The notes beneath the pieces were generated by a model. That model was given only the letters and a program-made list of their open reading frames with translations. It did not search any database and was not told the DNA's origin. The position numbers and the translations under genes were made by a program. 64,000 nucleotides of DNA from Misgurnus anguillicaudatus (taxonomy: Eukaryota > Chordata > Actinopteri > Cypriniformes > Cobitidae), in NCBI RefSeq assembly GCF_027580225.2, contig NC_073358.2, positions 44,040,501 to 44,104,500 on the forward strand, written 5' to 3'. Positions 36,392 through 48,548 of the stretch are shown here, in pieces (position 1 is the stretch's first letter; the number at the start of each line of letters is the position of its first letter).

Positions 36392-37172
36392 CTCTTTTAC
36401 CCCCTTTGACAAGTTATCTCGTCAATTAAGAGAAAACCTTTTCCTGTCAATGACGCTTTCCTGATGAGTTTTTACATTAATTGGTAATTCCGCTATTATC
36501 CAGATGGCGCTCTTACCCAGTATTTAAAAAACTGAAGCAAAAACGAATCCAACAACATTTTAAACTCTGTGTATGTTTTGATCTTTGTTCTGATTCTGAT
36601 CTCTAACAAAATTCCAAAAATGCAATTATTTCAGCTTTTTGCTCAAAAGTTGGTATTTAAAAAAAACATATTTAAGAGGTTATAATGAATGAACAAATGA
36701 AGATAGGACAAAACTTTTTTTCCCCCGTTTGGTTGGTTTGTTTAAAAGCAGAGGGTCTGTTCTTTCGTTTGTTTTATTTGTATGTTTATATATTTACAGA
36801 CGATTTCAGCAGTAACAACATAAACAAGCGGCTTTCGTGGTCAACACGTAACTTCCGGTGAACTCCGCTAAGAATAAACAACAACAAAGCTGTTTCAAAG
36901 TAGTTTATTTATATAACAAGCCAAATAAACAACACATAGATTACATAGAAAACCAAAACATTTGTTATTTTCGACAAAGTAGTTGTTCAAGAGTTCAGAT
37001 TAGCAACTAGTCAGACCATTAAAAAACTGCTACTGGAAGTAAAGTTCCAACCAGATGCGTAATCGCGTCACCGCAGGTGCGTAAGATGAAATCGTCTATA
37101 GAAGAAAATTTTCCTCGAAAACATTTTGTGTAACTTTTGTGAAAATCACAAAAAAATCTGCCGGGGAATGAG
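36392..37172. mobile_element. CTCTTTCCCCGCC-family TTAA MITE with insert
   Basis: TTAA at 36388-36391 and 37173-37176. The ends are CTCTTTTACCCCC and GCCGGGGAATGAG. A segment bounded by GACGATTTCA (about 36799) and TGAAATCGTC (about 37096) is an additional inverted-ended insert absent from the copy at 19953. Confidence 0.75.
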
Positions 37173-37176
37173 TTAA

Positions 37177-37713
37177 TCAATATAATAACTCTTAATACAA
37201 AATCAGACAATAACGTTTTTTTTTTTGTCTTAATTGTGCAGCCCTTTCGAAAAATGTAATCATATGCATTTACGCATAATACAGCAATTTTTAGATGAAG
37301 GATCATGAATAGATGAAAGTGGGGATATCTAAATATAAACAATATCCACCTTTAGTATATAGACAGAATTTTATTAAATAAAATAAAAAATTCTGGCAAG
37401 TGTTACATCAAAATCTCTGTTTGTTACAATGAACCCCACCTAAGTTGTAATGTTTGCACTCCTGTTACTTTCAATGTTATTGTATGAGAACGATAGATTT
37501 CAGAAACAAACTTTAAGTGTTTAAAATATTTTTAAATGATAGAGCCAAAGCTAAAAAGCATTACTTTTTGCCCCGCTCTCCAAACTTCTGTGAGGAATGG
37601 ATGCACTTTTGTGGGCTCAAAAGTTGTGGACCCTCTTTTCTACCATTATAAAGATTGGACGAGCCAAGACCTTTTCTAAAATAACTCAAATTGTGTTGGT
37701 CTGAAAGATGATG
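37177..37713. other. Intergenic DNA, nothing recognised
   Basis: AT-rich with no convincing gene or element ends. Confidence 0.5.
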
Positions 37714-37973
37714 TATATGAAGAGTTTCGTTGCAAAACGAGATAACCACCGTTTTTTTAATTGTTCAGAAATCTCGTTTTTTGGTTGTGCATTCCAATTA
37801 TTTTCAATGCAACTGCAGTTGGTTTGTTTTGATTTAAACCTTCATAACTTAAAAAATACAGCTAAGTAGCACCATAAAACTAAATAATAACATGATAACA
37901 TAATAATAAACATGTTTTGACAAAAATGTTAAAAAATGGATTTATCTCGTTTTGCAACGAAACTCTTCATATA
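37714..37973. mobile_element. Fold-back MITE (TATATGAAGAGTTTCG ends)
   Basis: TATATGAAGAGTTTCGTTGC and its complement end a 260-bp unit, with at least 30 bp of matching ends. The same terminal motif (ATATATGAAGAGTTT) bounds the larger element at 60731-61732. Confidence 0.85.
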
Positions 37974-39039
37974 CACTATGTGTCTCGGTTGGCTTGATGG
38001 TGGGGCCATTTTCATTTTTTACTGAACTATCGCTTTAAGGATAGTCCCAGATAAAATGCACATTTGAGCTTTCATAAATAAAAAACAGCTTGCATCTTAA
38101 AATATATCTGTGGAATTGTCTTGGTTTGTTCTAAAGGTATGTTCGTAATTCAAACCCAGTCTGAGAAATCGCCCCTAATATAAACCTTATGCCACAAAAG
38201 AGTTTAAACTCAGAAAGTGTAAAAATCTGAGCTGAAATTAAAGAGAGCTGTTCTTTTGATCTATGTGGATGCATCACATAAAGACAAGTGAGTTTCTCAG
38301 CCCCTTGATTTAACCAGCTTGACCCCTATATACACCAGTTTTCCAAAAGGTTCCCCAGCACAGGTCTAGTGCTTACCAGACTCCATTAAAGCGTTTTACA
38401 CAACATCACTCTAGGTTTTTACTATAAACCCTGAGGCATGATGGAGGGTAGGTCATACTTAAAAACGACAGACACTTTTCCCAGAACATCTTATATTTAC
38501 AGCCAGAGGTAATAAACAGGCCGGTGGAGGAAAATAAAGAAGAGACTGTATCACTGGTCGAACCTCTCTCACTTTAACACACAGCTACTGTATATGGTCA
38601 GACAAAAGGCGCTTGGACGTGTGCAGTGGCGAGGAAGTGACCTTATGAAACAATCTGTCTGAATTGCATTTGCTCACCATAATGTTATGGGTCCCTGAAC
38701 TGGAAAAAGATTTAAAAGACATTTAAACCTGATGGTGCAGTCAGAAAACTGAATGGTGATTGTAAATGCAATAACATGAGGAGTGCAGCTGTTATATCTT
38801 GTATGTCCTTTTCTACCTCATTCACAATCTAACATACGCTCTAGAAATATCATAGCACCATAATATTAAATGTAATTATTTTTGACACTAGACAAGGTAG
38901 TTTGGGATAAAAGCCTATTTTATTATTCCTGCATGGTGTTATTGTGCACAGTTCATTTTATAAAAAAGAAAAATATATAATAACTTTCTCCGCTTCTGAA
39001 ACCTTTTTTTTGCTTTTGGTTATCAAGGCCTTGATTATT
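37974..39039. other. Unique intergenic DNA
   Basis: No gene is seen. About 38390-38720 is balanced and repeat-free and could be regulatory. Confidence 0.4.
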
Positions 39040-40060
39040 AAGCCAGAATGAGAGTATAGTCCTAATCATATCTGCCTAGAAAATCGCGGCTTTTAATTTT
39101 CTGTCGGTCTTGGTGCACGATGTAACTACAGAGGAGTCAAGTTTGAAATAGGAGAAATGTCCAAACTCTTTGGTTGTTTTTTTTGCGAGATGCTGGTGGT
39201 CTGGTCAGATTCAGTGGATTGTGCTGAGCTATGCTAAAAGTGCTAGCGCCAGATCAGCTGAATGGCTATCAAGGCCCTTTAACTGTGACCCTGTATGTGA
39301 AATCCAAGCTTAAGTATCAGACCAAAGTTTGATTTGACTGATTTCACGTTGATTGTTTATAATCCATTTTTATCTGAAACAATACCACATCACACACTTA
39401 AATGTACATTTAACTTTTTTAGAAAATATGCTAATTTTTCAGCTCCCCTAGAGTTAAACATTTGATTTTTACCGTTTTGGAATCCATTCAGCTGATCTCC
39501 AGGTCTGGCGCTAGGACTTTTAGCATAGCTTAGCACAATCCATTGAATCTGATTAGACCATTAGCATTGCGCTAAAAAATAACCAAATAACCAAAGAGTT
39601 TCAATATTTTTACTATTTAAAACTTGACTCACTGCAAGAAAATAGTCCCCTTGTTTACTTTCAATGGCAGGGGACTATTTTTGGGCAGTGCGTAACATCA
39701 CTACGCCTGCTGCAGCCATGTTACATCAGCAAAGTCCTTGATTTTTACGCCAGAATGAGAGTATAGTCCTAACCATATGTGCCTAGAAAAACGCAACTTT
39801 TAATTTTCTGTCGGTCTTAGTACACGATGTAACTACAGAAGAGTTAAGTTTTAAATAGGAAAAATATTGAAACTCTTTGGTTATTTTTTTAGCGCAATGC
39901 TAATGGTCTAATCAGATTCAATGGATTGTGCTAAGCTATGCTAAAAGTGCTAGCGCCAGATCAGCTGAATGGATTCCAAAACGGTAAGAATCAAATGTTT
40001 GACTCTAGGAGAGCTGGAAAATTAGCATATTTTCAAAAAAAAGTGGAGTGTCCCTTTAAA
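39040..40060. repeat. Fold-back repeat with three related arms
   Basis: Segment 39405-39632 is the reverse complement of 39840-40043, giving arms over 200 bp. A third arm at 39041-39262 repeats the right arm directly (CAGAATGAGAGTATAGTCC). Shared blocks include GCTAAAAGTGCTAGCGCCAG. No coding capacity. Confidence 0.8.
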
Positions 40061-40881
40061 AGAAATTAAAAATGCACATGTACTTGGTAAAGCACTAGCT
40101 TAATGATTTGAATATAGTTTGAATAAAGTATAGTTTGAATCTTTCCACCAAAACATTTAAAAATTAGACAACAATTTTCGGTAAATCTAACTGAGAGATA
40201 CTGAAAGCTATGTTTAATGTAACGTCAAAATAGCTTTACACTATTTAATCCCAAATATTGACATTGTAATCCTTGCATAACAGGTGTAATGTTTAAACAG
40301 ACAAGCAAATAGGATTTTTTACATGATTTTGACTAGTTCACACCTGCTAGCCTTCTAGCAATATCTGCTGAGGCAATAAAACCTGTGACAACCTGTTAAT
40401 GTCTTTTGATGTTAACACAACAATTAAAACATGGAAATGTTATGAAAAATAAAATAAAACTAATAAAAATGTAAAAGTTTTAGTTTGATGTGGTTTGCTT
40501 TCACACTGCCCTTTTGCAAGTGAACCAAAATTTGTAAAGTAAACCACATGTGTGTTAAAGTCATCAATTTATTGGACAGAAATTAAAGCAGGAAGTGCAA
40601 AATCATGGAGATTATTCGTAATGCTAATTGTGTTATCAGCAGCTAATGCAAAATGCAGACACTTTTGAGAAGCACATAATACAATTTAATAGTTGTAATT
40701 TGTATTTGCAAAGACGAAGATGTGCGCAAGACGACTTTGGCATAGCTCTGATGTGCACCTACCATGGACTGCTGACAGTTGCGCTGTGCAGAAGACAGAT
40801 CAGGTATAAAGTTAGCAGGCTTTAGCGCCGCACAGAGAGAGAGAGAGAGCGAGAGATAGAGAGATGCGTTGTATAAGCGGC
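40061..40881. other. Intergenic DNA with GA simple repeat
   Basis: No gene is seen. A GA-rich tract lies at about 40836-40864 just before the hAT element. Confidence 0.5.
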
Positions 40882-42803
40882 CAGAGCCGGATTAAATAAA
40901 TGGACTACACTAGGCAGGCTGCATTTTTTGGGCCCCCCCATCGAGGTTATTTATGAATTGAAACTGAAACTTACCAAAGTTACTAATAAAAGTGAATTCA
41001 CATTTTACATAGCCTAGTCTTTGCTTACAAATTGGTTGTTTGTATACCAAATTAAGTCATGTTTTGTATATTATACAGTCTATCTTACAATTTTTTGATA
41101 AATTTATTATTTATAAGTAATTAATCGGCTCTATTATATTCTATTAATTTATCCTAACATTATCCATTGGGAGTGTCATTATTATGGCAGTTGTACAAGT
41201 AAATAACCAATAGGTGTCAGTAATCCGCGGGAGAGCTTCGCTGCATATTTCTCTTCAAGATTGAGAATCGCAACCAAATCCTCGTCGAGCAACTTGTCCA
41301 CTGAGGTAAATGTCCTCAAAACACTGGTTATTTATGTTTCAGTTATATGAATTATATAATAACAGTTTTTATATTATGTATAACAGTTTTATCTCAAAGT
41401 AATGGTAGTGCTAAACTCTAATGTATCGTTTCTGATGCTGCTAGATTTTTCTTTACGCTATTCACGTTTGTGAAGTGAATTTAAAGCACACATTGCTTGC
41501 ATTTGACTTAGTTAGCCACTATCCATTGGTTTTGTTATCATGTTTGACATCTAACGTGATTTTTGTGGGGCTTAAAGAAAAAAAAAATCTTGACCCCGCT
41601 AGTTCTGCCATTGCAGAATTATTATGCAAGGAACTGTTTTTTTTTTTTTGCCTCGTTATTATACGCAAACATGCCTTATATAACGTAGGGAAATGATCGT
41701 TTGTCCTTTATTTATTTATTTTTTGCAGCAACCATGTCTGTGTCCTTAAAGAAACTCGAGGTACAGATTAGAACTATGAACTTGAAAATCAACCATTCTG
41801 ATGACTGGCGTCCCCATCCGAGTCACCACCTCAGACAACAACAGTCATAAACTCACAAACACAAATACACTCAGTAATGTGCTTAATAAAGAAAGACTTA
41901 ACTATGATTTTATCTGTGTTAACCTATGATATCAGTTATTGATGTATTTTAAATATTTACGTATCATAGGCTTATCATACATGCATTGAAGTTTTAAAAT
42001 GTATCTTATATAATACTGTAATTAAATTGAATGTTTTGGATACCACCATTAAATTATTTTGTGCATGTAAAACACAAGCAGCAATGTTTTTATTGAATTC
42101 AATTTTGAATTAAATTGAATGTTTTGCATAACACCATTAAATTATTTTGTGAATGTTAAACACAAGTAAATGTTTTATTTATTGGAGATAAAATGGCTGT
42201 TTAATTAATATAATACTTCTGTTTGTTAGGCACTAACAAGTGAAAATAGTTAGGTTTAAGTACATTTATTCAAACTCGATAGCTGTAATGCTTCTGTGCA
42301 GAAGGAAGCCCGTGAGCCACGAAGGTAAGTTTGCGAGCAGATTCATTTCCACTTATTAGACAGCAGTCCGCTCATCGTGTTTTGTATTGCATCACTTAGA
42401 GATCGTAAACCTTAAAATCGAGTTTAGTAAGATGTATACTACAGTCAGCTTTGGTGTCGTCTTTAAGGCTCAATGTGACCGCAGTATTTGTTGAACACTG
42501 CTGGCAGCGGCGACGTCTGTGTCCGTACCATTTTATCAATGAGAGCATAAGTTCGTATCTCTCTGCTCCCGAGCCATAAAGCTCGTCTTTAATTGAAATA
42601 ATGTTTAATAACTTAAAAAATACGGCGTTTTTTTAATTTCCTGAAAAATAATGGTTTTGGAGATACGGGGATCCTGCCCGACAGCGGCGAAATTGTAGAT
42701 GGGACATTTGTAAAAAATAAAAAATCCCCCTCTGTCTGGGCCCCATCCCGCCAATCGGGCCCTAGGCACGTGCCTAGTTTGCCTTTGGGTTAATCCGGCT
42801 CTG
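40882..42803. mobile_element. hAT-like 1.9-kb element carrying an exon-like unit
   Basis: CAGAGCCGGATTAA and TTAATCCGGCTCTG are perfect inverted ends. TAAGCGGC is duplicated exactly at 40874-40881 and 42804-42811. No transposase frame is seen. The plus strand contains a possible donor (GAG/GTAAAT at 41306), a strong acceptor (TTTTTTGCAG ending 41728), a 38-codon frame and AATAAA at 41885. Confidence 0.9.
41734..41850 (+). CDS. Candidate 38-residue frame inside the hAT element
   Basis: The frame starts MSVSLKKLEV, runs 38 residues and ends TAA at 41848-41850. It lies 6 bp after a pyrimidine-tract/AG acceptor at 41728, and AATAAA follows at 41885-41890. The start context is A at -3. A possible upstream non-coding exon ends at 41305 before GTAAAT. 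The layout is that of a tiny two-exon transcript, but 38 residues can occur by chance, no family is recognised, and the frame is simply part of a mobile element. It may be a captured host exon or the decayed end of a transposon gene. Confidence 0.25.
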   Translation: MSVSLKKLEVQIRTMNLKINHSDDWRPHPSHHLRQQQS

Positions 42804-42987
42804 TAAGCGGCTGTCATTATTCTTATACACAGCTATTCAGACAGCGTTCTTAGCCACGTGATGTGTTTATTTTATTTTGCTAAAACCCAAAGTTTTAAAT
42901 GATTAAACTTTAGATGTGAAATTATGTAGATTTAGATATTCTGCTATTACAATAAAAGTATTCAAAATCATTGCCGTACAGTATATA

Positions 42988-44599
42988 CAGTCTTGTTCAA
43001 AATAATAGCAGTACAATGTGACTAACCAGAATAATCAAGGTTTTTAGTATATTTTTTATTGCTACGTGGCAAACAAGTTACCAGTAGGTTCAGTAGATTC
43101 TCAGAAAACAAACAAGACCCAGCATTCATGATATGCACGCTCTTAAGGCTGTGCAATTGGGCAATTAGTTGAAAGGGGGGTGTTCAAAAAAATAGCAGTG
43201 TCTACCTTTGACTGTACGAACTCAAAACTATTTTGTACAAACATTTTTTTTTTCTGGGATTTAGCAGTCCTGTGAATCACTAAACTAATATTTAGTTGTA
43301 TGACCACAGTTTTTTAAAACTACTTGACATCTGTGTGGCATGGAGTCAACCAACTTGTGGCACCTCTCAGCTGTTATTCCACTCCATGATTCTTTTTAAC
43401 AACATTCCACAATTTATTCACATTTCTTGGTTTTACAGCATTTTTGATATCACCCCACAAGTTCTCAATTGGATTAAGGTCTGGAGATTGGGCTGGCCAC
43501 TCCATAACATTAATTTTATTGGTTTGGAACCAAGACTTTGCCTGTTTACTAGAGTGTTTTGGGTCATTGTCTTGTTGAAACAACCATTTCAAGGGCATGT
43601 CCTCTTCAGCATAGGGCAACATGACCTCTTAAAGTATTTTAACATATGCAAACTGATCCATGATCCCTGGTATGCGATAAATAGGCCCAACACCACAGTA
43701 GGAGAAACATGCCCATATCATGATGCTTGCACCTCCATGCTTCACTGTCTTCACTGTGTACTGTGGCTTGAATTCAGAGTTTGGGGGTCGTCTCACAAAC
43801 TGCCTGTGGCCCTTGGACCCAAAAAGAACAATTTTACTCTCATCAGTCCACAAAATGTTCCTCCATTTCTCTTTAGGCCAGTTGATGTGTTCTTTGGCAA
43901 ATTGTAACCTCTTCTGCACATGCCTTTTTTTTAACAGAGGGACTTTGCGGGGGATTCTTGAAAATAGATTAGCTTCACACAGACGTCTTCTAACTGTCAC
44001 AGTACTTACAGGTAACTCCAGACTGTCTTTGATTATCCTGGAGGTGATCATTGGCTGAGCCTTTGCCATTCTGGTTATTCTTTTATCCATTTTGATGGTT
44101 GTCTTCGGTTTTCTTCCACGTCTCTCTGGATTTGCTCTCCATTTTAAGGCATTGGAGATCATTTTAGCTGAACAGCCTATCATTTTTTGCACCTCTTTAT
44201 AGGTTTTCCCCTCTCCAATCAACTTTTTAATCAAAGTACACTGTTCTTCTGAACAATGTCTTGAACGACCCATTTTCTCAGCTTTCAAATGCATGTTCAA
44301 CAAGTGTTGGCTTCATCCTTAAATAGGGGCCACCTGATTCACACCTGTTTCTTCACAAAATTGATGACCTCAGTGATTGAATGCCACACTGCTATTTTTT
44401 TGAACACCCCCCTTTCAACTAATTGCCCGATTGCACAGCCTTAAGAGCGTGCATATCATGAATGCTGGGTCTTGTTTGTTTTCTGAGAATCTACTGAACC
44501 TACTGGTAACTTGTTTGCCACGTAGCAATAAAAAATATACTAAAAACCTTGATTATTCTGGTTAGTCACATTGTACTGCTATTATTTTGAACAAGACTG
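42988..44599 (-). mobile_element. Tc1-type transposon, recent insertion
   Basis: The element is bounded by TA at 42986-42987 and 44600-44601, the Tc1/mariner target. It has 213-bp terminal inverted repeats (42988-43200 and 44387-44599). I compared the two ends by eye and found one mismatch (CAATTGGG versus CAATCGGG). Each repeat carries an outer and inner direct copy, GTTCAAAATAATAGCAGTA and GTTCAAAAAAATAGCAGTG, the IR/DR arrangement known from fish Tc1-like elements. The transposase on the minus strand is broken. Confidence 0.97.
43285..44273 (-). pseudogene. Broken Tc1-type DD34E transposase
   Basis: The likely natural start is [11 protein letters not shown] at 44273; an upstream in-frame ATG at 44303 also exists. 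The N-terminal part has a helix-turn-helix DNA-binding region, then RRGRKPKTT, an AT-hook-like linker. The catalytic triad is visible: D in ILWTDESK, D in QQDNDPKH and E in DLNPIENLWG. An in-frame TAA at 43629-43631 interrupts it just before the second catalytic D. A frameshift near 43378-43390 moves the C-terminal part (which ends KNCGHTTKY, stop at 43285-43287) into another frame. Total span fits the usual 330-345 residues. With these breaks it cannot make a full transposase, so its recent mobility must have come from another copy. Confidence 0.95.
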
Positions 44600-44601
44600 T
44601 A

Positions 44602-45014
44602 TACAACATAAATGGCTAGCAAATGTAGCAAACACAACACTTCCCCACAATGCAACTCTACAGAACTATGGGAGCCAATTAATTAAAAAAAGCACAGTCG
44701 TTTCTACATTTTGGGCGAATCGAGGTCGGTACATGTTCACACCTTAAATGAACCGTACCAGCATTTGTTTTTAACCGGACTGAAACCGCCTTTTCAGCTG
44801 GTTCTCGGTACGGTTGTTCGGTCCGCATCCGAGTTTAATTGCTGTATTCACGCCTGGTCAAAATGTCTGGACCAAGGGGGGAAACGAACTTGAGTTTGAT
44901 TAAATTGAACCACACAAGACAGGTGTGAATACCCCCTTAGAGAAGTAAACACAAGTCACACTGTGCATCTGGATCACACTTAAGCCAGTTTGAGAGTCAT
45001 GAAATAAAAGTTCC
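44602..45014. other. Intergenic DNA, possible repeat fragment
   Basis: No gene is seen. Sequence such as CGGTACGGTTGTTCGGTCCG suggests part of an older element, without identifiable ends. Confidence 0.4.
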
Positions 45015-45018
45015 TTAA

Positions 45019-45494
45019 AGTGCACCTATTTCATTGCTAAAAAACAACGTTATTTTGTGTATTTGGTATGATACAATGTGTTCGCATGGTTTAGGATTTC
45101 CCTCTTTTCCTGAAATGCATGGATTTTGTACAAAACTCATCGATTTGAAAAGTGCCGTGTCCCTGATTGGCCAGCTAATCTCTACGTTGTGACGCTCCTT
45201 ACCATGTTTAAAAGATTCGCTCACAATGCAATGCTAACAGGAGTTAACTTACAGGCTATGAGTCCGAAGTGGGAAGAATTATGATAATGCCGGTCTTGTC
45301 TACATCACCAATCACAGGAAGTAAACTGTTGCCTACAATCGGTGTATTTGTTGTAGTCCAAGAAAAGAGATTTACGTTGGAGACTATAACTCATCAATTA
45401 CTTTGGGGTTTGTACCTTTTGCATATTGTTAACACGTACTAATACTTACACACCATCGGAAATGTAAAATTGTGAATTGCACCATTGGTGCTCT
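45019..45494. mobile_element. TTAA MITE, copy A (TGCACCTATTTCATTGC)
   Basis: TTAA at 45015-45018 and 45495-45498. It aligns along most of its length with 48549-49101 (AACGTTATTTTGTGTATTTG, GGGGTTTGTACCTTTTGCAT). A third fragment is at 5815-5961. Confidence 0.8.
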
Positions 45495-45498
45495 TTAA

Positions 45499-46630
45499 AG
45501 GTTCTTTGTCAGGTTGTATGGGTTAACATAGAAAGCTAACATTTACAAAACCTTTCTGTTACACTAAAGACTATGTGGAATAAAAAAAAAACGATCTACA
45601 GATTATAAAAAGATGAAAAAGTAAAGGTTCTTTTAGGAACCTTTGACTGAAAGGTTCCTTCATTTTTAGGGGTATGACAACATTTGTTGCCATCGAAAAT
45701 TATTAGTTTATAAGCACTATTAGTACTATAAGCACAAATAGTCATGTTCATAGGTTCATTCTCCCTTCATTATTACACCCCGCCCTGCTTACTACTGCCC
45801 GGCTGTTGTACCTTTCTCCACTTTCTAGAAGTGTAACCATCTAACATGAAGTACTGCATTAGCTCTGAGTGCTTCATCTCGGCCTCAATCGCTCGGTTTC
45901 TTTCCCCGTTCACTCGCCAACTCACAAACGCACGCGCACCTGATAAATAACTCATGTTATAGTCCTCAAAACTCTCTTCTATTACTCCTACTCCATTCAT
46001 CTTACAGTCCCAGCGGACTCCATGTATCCTGGGCTTCAGACAATATCTGCTCGGAGAATGAACAGTAGCCTATGAGCTAGAGGTAATATGGGGGGAAAAG
46101 CAAGGGTGAAATTGATTGGGGAATTCCAGGCCTGGTGGGCTTTGAACATCAAAACTCCTTCAAAACTTTTTTACCAATCCTTAGAAGGGAAAAACAAAGA
46201 AATGGATGGAAAGGGAAATGCGCACAGGGAAACCGAGGTGCCACGCATCAGTCCCTGTCTCTTAGCTCCCATTCCCTGTCAAATAATAACACATTCAATA
46301 ACTCGACCCCCTCTATCACCGCTGCAAATTAGCCTGTTAAGCTGTCTGCGGCAAACAGAGGTGAGAATGCTGTGATGCGTTTTAAAGAAATAGAGAGACA
46401 AATTGCGGGTTGTTATTTAAGATGTTGTCAGATGTAACAGCTCTTATTGATGCCGAACTGCCCAGCTGACTCAAGGGATGTGAAAGATTAAATATCAATG
46501 TTCAAGAGAGTTGAGGGCCAACAATTTTTTTTCGCAAAAGTAGATTTACAATGAGATCCACGGAGTGCTATCAACATTAAAGGTGCAGTGAGTAAATTGA
46601 ATATGGGGGTCAATATTGTGTAAAAGTACA
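45499..46630. other. Unique block, possible regulatory DNA
   Basis: No gene is seen. About 46080-46560 is repeat-free and balanced. Frames there are on two overlapping registers with no domain. 46580-46620 looks like one end of a TTAA MITE related to 10765. Confidence 0.4.
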
Positions 46631-47140
46631 TACCGTATTTTTAGTTTTTTTTCATAACTTGGCTGGTGCTGCGTCTTATAGTAAGGTGCGCCTTGTAAGT
46701 CAGACAAGAGACAACATTACCATCTACAGCCGCAAGAGTCCGCCATATGCTGCTTCTGTAGTTATATAATTCAATGGATTCAGTAATGCGGAATGACGAG
46801 TCTGCGAACTTCACGCTAGTTGGCTTGTTTGGTTAATTTAGCCTATTCAACCTTCCAGGTAAGTTCTGTATGCTGTGGTTTATCGTTTGAATAACTGATA
46901 ATATTACTTTAACGTACAGACATCTATTCAGCCTGCTGTTCTGTTTGCTATTGTTTAGTTGAATAACTTGCCTTTCCAGATTAAATGTATGTTCTACAGC
47001 TTGGATTTTGTGAAATAATTTTCTAAATAAACGCGATGTATAGTCCACTGTGACTTATATATGTTATTTCGTCTTAATGGCGCATTTTTGAATGATGCAG
47101 CTCATACTCGGGTGCGGCTTGTAGTCCGGAAAGTACGGTA
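46631..47140. mobile_element. Inverted-repeat MITE (CCGTATTTTT ends)
   Basis: TACCGTATTTTT at the left and AAAGTACGGTA at the right, with inner CTTATAGTAAGG and CTTGTAGTCCGG, are typical of short TA-inserting MITEs. No coding capacity. Confidence 0.65.
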
Positions 47141-47420
47141 TACAATGGCAATTGGTACCTATTTCATGAGGTGGCTAATTTGGAGAACCACATTCATACA
47201 TTTTTTACAATTTATTTTCACCCCTGTGATGATGGGTTAGAGGCGTTTTTTTTTTTATAATCATGCGTTTTCCTACAATTAACTTTATGCACTGAAAAAA
47301 ATGATTTATTCAATTTACTAATTTTTTTTAAGTAAAGTGGTTCTAATCAATTTATTTAAGCTACATTTAAACCAAAATGTTTTGTTTTGTTTTTCTCATT
47401 TTTTTTAGTTTTAATGTAGC
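47141..47420. other. Short intergenic stretch
   Basis: A CACTGAAAAAAATGATTT motif near 47291 may be one end of a CACTG-type MITE. Otherwise nothing. Confidence 0.4.
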
Positions 47421-47424
47421 TTAA

Positions 47425-47680
47425 AGGCACACAAGGCAAGTCTGAGTATTATTTCTCTACTAGCTCCCCCTAGTGTCTGGGAGTAAATGCGTTCTATATC
47501 TGAGACTATACGAGACTGAAGGACACCGGGTCGGATACAGCGAACTTGCAAGTGGGGTATTCTTCCTACAGACGGTAGGGGCGGGCGAGAGAGTCTTCAT
47601 TCGTCATGTAATGAGTCATTTAACCGTATACCGACTTACTAAGATGATTTATTAACATAAAAATGCTGCCTTGTGTCCCT
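47425..47680. mobile_element. TTAA-flanked MITE (AGGCACACAAGGCA ends)
   Basis: TTAA at 47421-47424 and 47681-47684; ends AGGCACACAAGGCAAG and TGCCTTGTGTCCCT are inverted with few changes. Confidence 0.8.
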
Positions 47681-47684
47681 TTAA

Positions 47685-48265
47685 ATAAATTGATTGCGAC
47701 GATTTACCTTAAATATGAAACTCGTAAAACAGTTTACATTTCCCTGAGATCAGACTGGACGTGCTCTAAAGGCATGACTTACATGTTTTTTTTTTTTACA
47801 TTTGTCTGCTATACATACTGTATGTACTGTATACGGTATATTAGGCCATGCACTGTAACAACTGGAATGGTGAGTGTGCATCATTTCATCAATGTACTAT
47901 TCAATTCTTTCATTCATATCATTTTATTAATTTACCCATTTGAATGAAACTTTTTAACTGTAGGCCATCTATGAAACAACGCCGTACCTTTTTTCTATGT
48001 GAATAGAAATATGTGTCCTTGTTTTAAGGCGTTTTACCCAATGAATGGGTAAAACCATGAATGCGGTGCTTTTCATCTTTGTTAGCTCCAGCTGGCTCCT
48101 GTTCAGCCTTAACATTGAATGAGTACAAAAGTATTCAGTAAAAATCAATAGACCAGAACAGAGTTATGAACAGAGTTATTCACTGTTCATAAAACATTAA
48201 ACTTCCTAACACTTTCAATGCTATTTATGTAACGCAGGCATTAGGCAGACACCATTCACACCTTT
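47685..48265. other. Intergenic DNA, nothing recognised
   Basis: AT-rich, no gene or element ends found. Confidence 0.5.
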
Positions 48266-48548
48266 GCTGCGTCCATACAATATAGTAGGTGAAAAGCAGT
48301 AGTATGTCTGAATTCATACTATTCGAAAACAGTAAAGAAAAGTACCCGAATGACCTACTACTTCCGGCAAGATTTTGAAGTGCGCATTCGATGCATGGGC
48401 ACTGGGACCATTATATGTGGTTGGGACAAGAAGACACACTCACTTTTTACGACCAATGATATTGGACCGACTTACTTTTTCTCTAATTTAGAGCATATGT
48501 CCGTTTACTTGTCAGAGCCAAGTCCAATCAATTTGAGGAATGCCTTAA

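Noticed and set aside
43296..43907. 203-codon plus-strand frame, the longest on the plus strand outside known genes
   Set aside because: It is the antisense shadow of the Tc1 transposase.
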